DNA of 6,093 nt from an uncultured Collinsella sp. (GTDB lineage: Bacteria > Actinomycetota > Coriobacteriia > Coriobacteriales > Coriobacteriaceae): assembly GCA_900543845.1 (NCBI GenBank), contig UQTD01000088.1, forward strand, positions 1 to 6,093. The letters run 5' to 3'. Position numbers and translations under genes: made by a program. The notes under the pieces are model-generated. The model saw only the letters and a program-made list of their open reading frames with translations. It did not search any database and was not told the DNA's origin. Below, in pieces: positions 1 to 5,821 of the stretch; position 1 is the first letter of the stretch, and each line of letters opens with the position of its first letter.

Positions 1-1
1 C

Positions 2-1048
2 CGCGTCGACGCGCTGCTGGCGGCGGCGGGCATTGTTGCGCCGCTCACGCGCGAGCTGCGTGCCCTGGTCGATGGCCTGGCTCCCGAGGACGCCCAGGTG
101 CTGTCCTTCGACTTCTCCATCATGAACTCGTTTGATTACTACACGGGTCTGGTCTTTAAGGCCTATGCCGGCGGTCTGCCCGATCCAGTGGGTTCGGGCG
201 GACGCTACGACTCCATCTTTACCGGTGCGTTTGGCATCGAGGTGCCGGCGGCGGGCTTCGCCTTTTCGCTCGAGCGCCTGGAGGCTGCGCGCACCTCGGC
301 CGAGGACGCTGCTTCCGATGGTGACCATGCCGTGGGTCGCGGCGCTGAGGGTCCGCTGCGCATTGCCGTGCCCAAGGGCTCGCTCAAGGCTGACACGCTC
401 GACGTGCTCGAGGCCGCGGGTCTGGACGTCTCTGAACTGCGTGACCCCGGCCGTCACCTCATCGTGCGCGGTCGCGACATGCGTGCCGGCGAGGGCACGG
501 TCGGCGATATCGAGTTTGTCATTGTGCGCCCCAGCGACGCGCCCGCTTTTGTGGGCTGTGGCGGTGCCGATTGCGGCATCTGTGGCTGGGACTCGCTCAT
601 CGAGGCAGACCTCAACTTGCTGCAGCTGGTCGATCTGGGCTACGGCCTGTGCACCTTTATCGAGGCGGAGCCCGCGTGGCGCGCCGGCCAGGCCGAGCGC
701 AACTATGCCCGCCGCGGGTCGCTTCGCGTGGCCACCAAGTACCCGCGCATCGCGAGCGCCTGGTATGCCGAGCGCGGCGTGAACGCCGACATCGTTTCGC
801 TGCACGGCAACATCGAGCTGGGCCCCATTGTCGGCATGACCGACCGTATCGTAGACATCACCGCCACGGGCGCCACGCTGCGTGACAACGACCTGGTTAT
901 TACTGGTCGCATTATGGACTGCACGGCGCGCTTCTTCGTCAATCCGGGTGCCGCTCGCTTGGATCCGCGCGTGCGTAATCTGGCAGATCGCCTGGCCGCG
1001 GCCGTGAAGGACAAGCATTTTGAGCCCGTCGCGGGCTCGGCGCAATAG
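2..1048 (+). CDS. hisZG: HisZ-HisG fusion: ATP phosphoribosyltransferase, regulatory plus catalytic domains (5' partial)
   Basis: First step of histidine synthesis: ATP and PRPP combine to give phosphoribosyl-ATP. The reading frame is open from base 2 to the TAG at 1046-1048, giving 348 visible residues; the start lies off the left edge. Residues 1 to about 93 are the end of a HisZ domain, a histidyl-tRNA-synthetase paralogue: FDYYTG near 44-49, GGRYD at 66-70 and GFAFSLERL at 85-93. The Arg of the synthetase RGLDYY motif is replaced (NSFDYY), and no anticodon-binding domain follows, which argues against HisRS. A linker of about 25 residues, rich in Ala, Asp and Gly, leads to a short-form HisG at 119-348 (LRIAVPKGSLK, IEFVIVRPSD, VATKYPRIA, PRPP loop DITATGATL at 285-293). 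It lacks the C-terminal ACT-like domain of long HisG, as expected for a HisZ-dependent enzyme. The junction has no stop. The only nearby in-frame start, GTG at 332, has no convincing ribosome binding site, so a true fusion is likely. Feedback inhibition by histidine is known for the family; it is not shown here. Confidence 0.93.
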   Translation, partial: RVDALLAAAGIVAPLTRELRALVDGLAPEDAQVLSFDFSIMNSFDYYTGLVFKAYAGGLPDPVGSGGRYDSIFTGAFGIEVPAAGFAFSLERLEAARTSAEDAASDGDHAVGRGAEGPLRIAVPKGSLKADTLDVLEAAGLDVSELRDPGRHLIVRGRDMRAGEGTVGDIEFVIVRPSDAPAFVGCGGADCGICGWDSLIEADLNLLQLVDLGYGLCTFIEAEPAWRAGQAERNYARRGSLRVATKYPRIASAWYAERGVNADIVSLHGNIELGPIVGMTDRIVDITATGATLRDNDLVITGRIMDCTARFFVNPGAARLDPRVRNLADRLAAAVKDKHFEPVAGSAQ

Positions 1049-1055
1049 CGCGAGC
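1022..1055 (+). repeat. Overlapping inverted repeats across the end of hisZG
   Basis: A perfect 7-bp inverted repeat, GAGCCCG at 1022-1028 and CGGGCTC at 1032-1038 with a 3-base loop, lies in the last codons of hisZG. A second potential stem, GCTCG-g-CGC at 1035-1043 against GCGCGAGC at 1048-1055, has one bulged base and an AATA loop, and it spans the stop codon. The two share bases 1035-1038, so they cannot form together. No T-tract follows either one. High GC content makes chance stems common here, so a role in the RNA is only possible. Confidence 0.4.
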
Positions 1056-1083
1056 ACGCACGGGCACCCCAACGTACGGGCTG

Positions 1084-1120
1084 CGGGCCGATTGGCGCCG
1101 CCGCCCGGCCTTTCGTTTTT
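1084..1120 (+). terminator. Weak terminator-like hairpin between hisZG and hisD
   Basis: GGCCG at 1086-1090 can pair with CGGCC at 1106-1110, with a further G-T pair outside and a small GGCGCC palindrome in the loop. It is followed directly by TTTCGTTTTT at 1111-1120. An alternative pairing is CGGGC at 1084-1088 with GCCCG at 1103-1107. The stem is short, the loop is long and the T-run is interrupted, so it may be a leaky terminator, an attenuator-like element or a chance structure. I see no convincing promoter in the rest of the 105-base gap. Confidence 0.35.
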
Positions 1121-1140
1121 CAGACGCAACCTCGACCGAT

Positions 1141-1146
1141 AGGGGA
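1141..1146 (+). promoter_or_regulatory. Ribosome binding site of hisD
   Basis: AGGGGA lies 7 bases before the ATG at 1154. It supports that start, since hisD is not packed against the gene before it and cannot rely on direct coupling. Confidence 0.7.
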
Positions 1147-1153
1147 TACCGAT

Positions 1154-2590
1154 ATGAAGACCATCAAGCTTGCTCCCGGTGAGCGCCTCGTTACCAACCA
1201 GCTCAACCGCAAGGGCGTGCTGCCGCAAAACATCGTCGACGCTGCCCGCGATATCGTGGCCAACGTGCGCGCCAAAGGCGATGCCGCGGTGCGCGATTAT
1301 TGCCAGCGTTTTGATGGTGTTGAGCTGCAGAGCTTCCGTCTGCCGCAGGAGCAGGTCGATGCCGCGCTCGAAGGCCTCGATCCGGCCTTTGTCGCCGCAC
1401 TTGAGAAGGCCGCGCGCCAGATTCGCGAGTTCCACCAGCGCGAGGTCGAGCAGAGCTGGTTTACCACGCGCTCGGACGGCACAATGCTCGGCGTTAAAGT
1501 GACCCCGCTTGCTGCGGCCGGCATCTACGTGCCGGGCGGTCGCGCACAGTATCCCTCCACCGTGCTCATGAACGCCATTCCCGCCAAGGTGGCCGGCGTC
1601 AAGCGCGTGGTCATGGTGACTCCGCCGCAAAAAGATGGCCTGATCAGCCCGTATACGCTTGCGGCTGCCAAGCTCGGAGGCGTGGACGAGATCTATATGG
1701 TGGGCGGCGCCCAGGCCGTGGCCGCGCTGGCGTACGGCACCGAGACCATTCCGCGTGTCGACAAGATCACCGGCCCGGGCAACGCCTTTGTCGCCGCTGC
1801 CAAACAGATTGTCTCGGGTGACGTGGGTATCGATATGGTCGCCGGTCCCTCCGAGGTCTGCGTGCTGGCTGACGCCACGGCCAAGCCCATGGTGGTCGCG
1901 GCCGACCTGATGGCCCAGGCCGAGCACGATCCGCTGGCTGCCTGCTATCTGGTGACCTGCAACGAGCAGTTTGCGCGTGAGGTCGAGGCGGGTATCGACA
2001 TCCTGGTGGCGCAGTCGCCGCGCGCCGAGATCACGCGCGCTTCGCTCGACAATGAGGGCACCATCGTGGTGGCAGCCGACATGGCTGCCGCCGTCGAAGC
2101 GGTGAACACCGTGGCGCCCGAGCACCTGGAGCTGCACTGCAAGGACGCGATGGGCCTGCTCGGCGGCATTCGCAACGCCGGCGCCATCTTTGTGGGCGCT
2201 TGGAGCTCCGAGCCGCTCGGCGATTACGTTGCCGGCCCCAATCACACGCTGCCGACCGGCGGCACGGCCATGTTCTCCAACCCGCTTTCGGTGGAGGAGT
2301 TCGTCAAGCGCTCGAGTGTCATTTGCTATACGCCCGAGGGCCTGCTCTCGGACGCTCCCGCTACGCAGCGTTTGGCCGAGGCCGAGGGCCTGTGGGCACA
2401 CGCGCTTTCCGCCGCACTGCGTCGCCGTGTGTTGGAGCAGGGCGAGGATGCCGTGAGCGCCGAGTCTCTGGCCGCGGCCGACCTGACCAAGGTTGCCTGG
2501 CCGGGCGACGCCGTGGCGACGGTTGCCGAGGGCGTGGACCTGGCGGCTGCAAGCGCGAATGGTGCTGACGCGGTCGTCGAGGAGGCCTAA
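1154..2590 (+). CDS. hisD: Histidinol dehydrogenase
   Basis: Zinc-dependent NAD oxidoreductase that oxidises L-histidinol through histidinal to L-histidine, the last two steps of the pathway, in the cytoplasm. The 478-residue product carries the full family signature: GIYVPGGRA near 123-131, VGGAQAVAALAYGT at 183-196, ITGPGN at 205-210 and GIDMVAGPSEV at 225-235. By match to the well-studied enterobacterial enzyme, the zinc ligands are Gln255, His258 (AQAEHDP), Asp357 (LGDYVAGPNH) and His416 (EGLWAHA). The catalytic pair is Glu323-His324 in APEHLEL. All are present, so it should be active. It is longer than the usual length of about 430: from about residue 426 there is an extra tail rich in Ala, Val and Glu with no recognisable domain. 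The ATG at 1154 has a good ribosome binding site and gives the normal N-terminus. The end of the gene holds the ribosome binding site of hisC, one base away. Confidence 0.97.
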   Translation: MKTIKLAPGERLVTNQLNRKGVLPQNIVDAARDIVANVRAKGDAAVRDYCQRFDGVELQSFRLPQEQVDAALEGLDPAFVAALEKAARQIREFHQREVEQSWFTTRSDGTMLGVKVTPLAAAGIYVPGGRAQYPSTVLMNAIPAKVAGVKRVVMVTPPQKDGLISPYTLAAAKLGGVDEIYMVGGAQAVAALAYGTETIPRVDKITGPGNAFVAAAKQIVSGDVGIDMVAGPSEVCVLADATAKPMVVAADLMAQAEHDPLAACYLVTCNEQFAREVEAGIDILVAQSPRAEITRASLDNEGTIVVAADMAAAVEAVNTVAPEHLELHCKDAMGLLGGIRNAGAIFVGAWSSEPLGDYVAGPNHTLPTGGTAMFSNPLSVEEFVKRSSVICYTPEGLLSDAPATQRLAEAEGLWAHALSAALRRRVLEQGEDAVSAESLAAADLTKVAWPGDAVATVAEGVDLAAASANGADAVVEEA

Positions 2591-2591
2591 T

Positions 2592-3707
2592 ATGGCCGAG
2601 CTGACGCCCCGCATGAAGGAGCTCGTCCAGCCTTACCTGGCCGGTATTGAGCCCTACGATCCTAACTTTGCGTCCACGCGCATCAATCTTTCGGCCAACG
2701 AGAACACCTATCCCGTGCCGGCCGGCGTGCGCGAGGCGGTCGACGCCGCCCTGGCTGCCACGCCGCTCAACCGTTACCCCGATCCCATGTCCAACGACCT
2801 GCGCAACGAGCTCGCCGCTTGGCATGGCGTGACGCGCGAGAATATCTGCGTGGGCAACGGTGGAGACGAGCTGCTCTATAACTACCTGCTGGCGTTTGGC
2901 GGCGCGGGACGGACCCTGCTCAACTGCCCGCCGTGCTTTAGCGAGTACGCGTTCTTTGCGTCGCTCTGCCAGACCGAAGTGCGCGACGCGTGGCGCGACC
3001 CCGCGACCTTTGAGCTCGACCAGGCAGCCGTGCTTGCGGCGGCGCCCGAGTGCAACCTGGCAATCGTGACCTCGCCCAACAATCCCACGGGTGATGTGGC
3101 GCCGCTCGACTTTGTCGCGGACCTGTGCGATGCGTGCCCCGGCATGGTAATGGTCGACGAGGCCTACGTTGAGTTTGCCGACGATTCGTTTGGCGCGGCC
3201 ACCACGGCGCAGGGACTTATCGCCGAGCATTCCAACCTGGTGATTCTGCACACGCTGTCCAAGGCGTTTGGCGCCGCCGGTACGCGTCTGGGTTACGTGA
3301 TCGCGGCGCCCGAGGTTATCGAGGTGTTCGCGGCGATTCGCCAGATCTATTCGGTCAACGTGCTGAGTCAGGCGGCGGCGCTTGCCTGCGTGCGTGCCCG
3401 CGATGCGTACGCGCCCGTGGTGGCACAGGTCGCATCCGAGCGCGAGCGCGAGCTGTGCGCCCTGCGCGCAATGGTTGCCGAGGGCCTGCCTGTGGAGGCA
3501 TGGCCGAGCGCGGCGAACTTTGTGCTCGTGCGCACGCCGCATGCCACGCGCGTGCGCGAGCGCCTGCGCGACGAGTATTCGATTTTGGTGCGCGACTTTA
3601 GCTACGCGCCGGGCCTTGCGGACTGCCTGCGCATTACCGTGGGCATGCCGCAGGAAAACGATGAGGTACTGGCTGCGTTTGCCGCGCTGGTGAAGGAGGA
3701 GATGTAG
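2592..3707 (+). CDS. hisC: Histidinol-phosphate aminotransferase
   Basis: PLP enzyme that moves an amino group from glutamate to imidazole-acetol phosphate, giving L-histidinol phosphate. It is 371 residues long, normal for HisC, with the fold-type I aminotransferase pattern. LSANENTYPVP near 33-43 and LNRYPDP at 59-65 form the N-terminal substrate region. GNGGDELL at 88-95 is the cofactor phosphate loop. SPNNPTG at 161-167 supplies Asn164, and VDEAYVEF at 188-195 supplies Asp189 and Tyr192. LSKAFGAAGTRLGY at 222-235 holds the Schiff-base Lys224 and Arg232, and LRITVG at 346-351 holds Arg347, which should bind the substrate carboxylate. The frame is open further upstream (to 2493), but the ATG at 2592 matches the family N-terminus and follows GAGGAGG at 2579-2585, inside the last codons of hisD. 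The one-base gap to hisD suggests translational coupling. A close HisC-like aminotransferase of another specificity is unlikely given the neighbours. Confidence 0.96.
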   Translation: MAELTPRMKELVQPYLAGIEPYDPNFASTRINLSANENTYPVPAGVREAVDAALAATPLNRYPDPMSNDLRNELAAWHGVTRENICVGNGGDELLYNYLLAFGGAGRTLLNCPPCFSEYAFFASLCQTEVRDAWRDPATFELDQAAVLAAAPECNLAIVTSPNNPTGDVAPLDFVADLCDACPGMVMVDEAYVEFADDSFGAATTAQGLIAEHSNLVILHTLSKAFGAAGTRLGYVIAAPEVIEVFAAIRQIYSVNVLSQAAALACVRARDAYAPVVAQVASERERELCALRAMVAEGLPVEAWPSAANFVLVRTPHATRVRERLRDEYSILVRDFSYAPGLADCLRITVGMPQENDEVLAAFAALVKEEM

Positions 3708-4295
3708 ATGGGCCGTTATGCCGAGGTGACCCGCAAGACGGGTGAGACCGACATTGTCGTCAAGCTCGACCTGGACGGAAGCGGCGTGTGCGATATCTCG
3801 ACGGGCGTGCCGTTTTTCGACCACATGCTCAACGCCTTTGGTCGCCATGGCCTGTTTGATTTGACGGTGCATGCGGTAGGTGACGTTGAGGTCGACGCGC
3901 ACCATACCGTCGAGGACACGGGCATTGTGCTGGGCGAGGCATTTTGCAAGGCGCTGGGCGACAAGGCGGGCATTACACGCTTTGCCGATGCAGCGATCGC
4001 CATGGACGAGACGCTCGTGATGGCTGCCGTGGACATTTCGGGTCGCGGCCAGGCCTACTGCGAGCTGCCCGTGCCGACCGAGCGCGTGGGCAGCTTCGAT
4101 ACCGAGCTGGCCGTCGAGTTCTTCTATGCCTTTGCGCGCGATGCCAAACTCACGTTGCACGTGCGCGAGCTGGCAGGCGGCAACTCGCATCACATTATCG
4201 AGGCCGCCTTTAAGGCCGTGGGCCGCACGATGCGCCGCGCCTGCGAGCTCGATCCCCGCGTGCAAGGCATCCCCAGCACCAAGGGTTCACTGTAA
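3708..4295 (+). CDS. hisB: Imidazoleglycerol-phosphate dehydratase (monofunctional)
   Basis: Manganese-dependent enzyme that dehydrates imidazoleglycerol phosphate to imidazole-acetol phosphate. At 195 residues it is the standard one-domain form. It has no HAD-type histidinol-phosphate phosphatase domain, unlike the bifunctional enterobacterial HisB, so the phosphatase must be encoded elsewhere. The two metal-binding repeats are intact: FFDHML at 36-41, DAHHTVEDTGI at 63-73 (His65, His66, Glu69) and HVRELAGGNSHHIIEAAFKA at 151-170 (His161, His162, Glu165). The C-terminus ends in the family-typical IPSTKG. The ATG follows the hisC stop codon with no gap, and AAGGAGGA at 3693-3700 inside hisC is its ribosome binding site, so the two are very likely translationally coupled. 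The stop TAA is followed by the hairpin gap before hisH. Confidence 0.97.
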   Translation: MGRYAEVTRKTGETDIVVKLDLDGSGVCDISTGVPFFDHMLNAFGRHGLFDLTVHAVGDVEVDAHHTVEDTGIVLGEAFCKALGDKAGITRFADAAIAMDETLVMAAVDISGRGQAYCELPVPTERVGSFDTELAVEFFYAFARDAKLTLHVRELAGGNSHHIIEAAFKAVGRTMRRACELDPRVQGIPSTKGSL

Positions 4296-4309
4296 CCGCA
4301 ACAAAGGCA

Positions 4310-4350
4310 AAAACCACTACGAAGGTGCCTGTCCCCTTTGTGGTGGTTTT
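4310..4350 (+). terminator. Strong hairpin with T-run, intrinsic terminator type, inside the operon
   Basis: The arms AAAACCACTACGAAGG (4310-4325) and CCTTTGTGGTGGTTTT (4335-4350) pair over 16 positions with two G-T wobbles and no mismatch, around a 9-base loop. The core stem ends in TTTT on the plus strand. The mirror A-run at 4309-4313 would give TTTTT on the minus strand, so it could act in both directions. It sits 14 bases after the hisB stop and 27 bases before the hisH start. The structure is clear; termination is inferred. In an operon it may be leaky, may set the hisH-A-F level, or may be an inserted repeat unit. Confidence 0.75.
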
Positions 4351-4362
4351 GGACGATGAGAT

Positions 4363-4372
4363 AAGGGAGGGG
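4363..4372 (+). promoter_or_regulatory. Ribosome binding site deciding the GTG start of hisH
   Basis: AAGGGAGGGG ends 4 bases before GTG 4377, with its GGAGG core 6 bases away. An in-frame TAA at 4362-4364 rules out any start further upstream, so GTG 4377 is the first possible codon. The site lies outside the hairpin, so ribosomes can load on hisH independently. Confidence 0.75.
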
Positions 4373-4376
4373 TCGC

Positions 4377-5078
4377 GTGGGCGAACCGAAGATCGTGGTG
4401 GTCGACTACCACAAGGGCAACTTGTCGAGCGTTGCGCGTGGGCTTGCGCGCGCCGGTGCCGCCGCCTGCACGTCGGACGATCCGGAGCAGATCCGCAATG
4501 CCGACGGCCTGGTCATCCCGGGCGTGGGCGCGTTCTATGACGCGATCGCCTTTATGCGCCAGAGCGGCGAGGCAGACGCGGTGCTCGATGCCGTCGCCGC
4601 CGGAACTCCGCTGCTCGGCGTCTGCCTGGGTCTTCAACTGTTTTTTGAGCGCGGCAACGAGGGCGTGCCTGCGGACGAGGGCGCGGTCGCCGACGGCAAC
4701 ACCTCCGAGCAGGCTGGCGGTCCCTGGGTCGATGGCCTGGGTATTATGCGCGGCTCGTGCACACGCTTGGAGTCGAGCCGCCTGAAGGTGCCGCACGTGG
4801 GCTGGGACCAGGTGCACATGACGCCCGCCGGCGCGGCCGATCCGCTCCTCGCTGGTTTTGCCGAGGGTGCCAACATGTACTTTACCCACAGCTACGCGGT
4901 GGCCGACGACGCCGATGCCGCCGATGTGCTGGCGCGCACGCACTATACGCGGAGCTTCCCGTGCATCGTGCGCCATGGCAACGTGTGGGGCTGCCAGTTC
5001 CATCCCGAGAAATCCTCCGCGCTGGGTCAGCGCATTCTTAAGAACTTCGTCAGCATCGTCGAGGAGGGTGGCCGATGA
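4377..5078 (+). CDS. hisH: Imidazole glycerol phosphate synthase, glutaminase subunit
   Basis: Class I glutamine amidotransferase subunit. It hydrolyses glutamine and passes ammonia to HisF, which makes imidazoleglycerol phosphate and AICAR from PRFAR. The triad is visible: Cys83 in GVCLGLQLFFE, and His209 and Glu211 in FHPEKSS. DYHKGNLSSV at 10-19, IPGVGAF at 47-53, PHVGWDQV at 139-146 and YFTHSYAV at 168-175 are further family motifs. It is 233 residues long against about 200-210 for most HisH. Much of the excess is a Gly/Asp/Glu-rich insertion between LFFE and GLGIMRG, about residues 92-118. It starts with GTG, the only complete gene here that does not use ATG. Its last four bases overlap the ATG of hisA (ATGA), a sign of translational coupling. 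Its partner hisF is two genes on, supporting the HisH-HisF assignment over other glutaminases such as PabA/TrpG or PdxT. Confidence 0.95.
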   Translation: MGEPKIVVVDYHKGNLSSVARGLARAGAAACTSDDPEQIRNADGLVIPGVGAFYDAIAFMRQSGEADAVLDAVAAGTPLLGVCLGLQLFFERGNEGVPADEGAVADGNTSEQAGGPWVDGLGIMRGSCTRLESSRLKVPHVGWDQVHMTPAGAADPLLAGFAEGANMYFTHSYAVADDADAADVLARTHYTRSFPCIVRHGNVWGCQFHPEKSSALGQRILKNFVSIVEEGGR

Positions 5079-5818
5079 TCCTGTTTCCCGCAATCGATCT
5101 GATCGGCGGCAAGGTCGTGCGCCTGGAGCGCGGTGACCGCAGCCGCTGCAAGGTATATTCCGACGACCCCGTGGCCGTCGCCCGCTCGTTTGCCGAGCAG
5201 GGCGCGAGCTGGGTGCACGTCGTCGACCTGTCCGCTGCCTTTGGCGAGGACGAGGATGCGTGCGCTGCCAACTCGGCGGCGATCAAGGCCATCTGCGGCG
5301 TCGACGGTCTGTCCGTGGACGTGGGCGGCGGCGTCCGCTCGCTCGCGCGCATCGACGAGCTGGCCGGCTATGGTGCTCGCCGTATCGCGCTGGGCACCGT
5401 ACTGGTGACCGAGCCGGGTTTTGCCGAGGTGGCGGCCCAAGGCTTTGGCGAGTTGCTGGTGGCTGACATTGCCGCACGCGACGGCCAGGTTAAGGTGAAC
5501 GGCTGGCGTGACGGCTCGGGTGTGGCGCTCGACGATGCCGTGGTGCAGCTTTCCGAGCTGGGCTTTAAGCATCTGGTGTATACCGACATCGCGCGCGATG
5601 GCATGCAGACGGGCATCGATGTGGCGGCGTATCGCCATGTGGCCGAGGTCGCGGGATTTCCCGTCGTGGCTTCGGGCGGTATCTCGACGCTCGACGACAT
5701 CCGTGCGCTGGCCGCGGTGGGCGAGGGCGCGATTGAAGGTGCCATTACCGGCCGTGCGCTCTACGAGGGCAATTTTACGCTGGCCCAGGCGCTGTCCGCC
5801 GCCCGAGGGGAGGAGTAG
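5075..5818 (+). CDS. hisA: ProFAR isomerase (phosphoribosylformimino-AICAR-phosphate isomerase)
   Basis: A (beta/alpha)8-barrel enzyme that opens the aminoaldose ProFAR to the aminoketose PRFAR, the substrate of HisH-HisF. It has 247 residues, standard length. It starts FPAIDLIGGKVVRL with the catalytic Asp8. VVDLSAAFG at 49-57 follows, then the first phosphate loop GGGVRS at 84-89. The second catalytic Asp is Asp131 in VADIAARDG, followed by VNGW at 141-144. YTDIARDG at 169-176 comes next, and ASGGIS with GAITGRALYEG at 222-232 form the C-terminal phosphate site. In some Actinomycetota the homologue PriA also does the TrpF step. Here the residue two places before Trp144 is Asn, where PriA has an Arg, so an ordinary HisA is more likely, though this is inference. 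The start ATG overlaps the hisH stop, and GAGGAGGG at 5061-5068 is the ribosome binding site. Confidence 0.95.
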   Translation: MILFPAIDLIGGKVVRLERGDRSRCKVYSDDPVAVARSFAEQGASWVHVVDLSAAFGEDEDACAANSAAIKAICGVDGLSVDVGGGVRSLARIDELAGYGARRIALGTVLVTEPGFAEVAAQGFGELLVADIAARDGQVKVNGWRDGSGVALDDAVVQLSELGFKHLVYTDIARDGMQTGIDVAAYRHVAEVAGFPVVASGGISTLDDIRALAAVGEGAIEGAITGRALYEGNFTLAQALSAARGEE

Positions 5819-5821
5819 CCC

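Noticed and set aside
67..80. The 14-base string GGTCGATGGCCTGG occurs here and again at 4727-4740
   Set aside because: Both copies lie inside coding sequence in unrelated genes and use common codons. No flanking similarity extends the match, so it looks like chance.
332..1048. A separate hisG starting at the in-frame GTG at 332
   Set aside because: No ribosome binding site precedes it, and the frame is continuous with HisZ with no stop, so a fusion is simpler.
1121..1153. A possible promoter just upstream of hisD
   Set aside because: I could not find a credible -35 and -10 pair at proper spacing in this short segment.
2361..4265. A minus-strand open frame of 634 codons opposite the end of hisD, hisC and most of hisB
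   Set aside because: Its length comes from the G/C-biased third positions of the genes opposite, which remove stops on the other strand. The product is rich in His, Arg and Ala with no domain I recognise, and it runs against three certain genes.
4317..5093. A minus-strand open frame of 258 codons opposite hisH
   Set aside because: It is a shadow of hisH, and its C-terminal end is simply translated from the hairpin region. No domain is seen.
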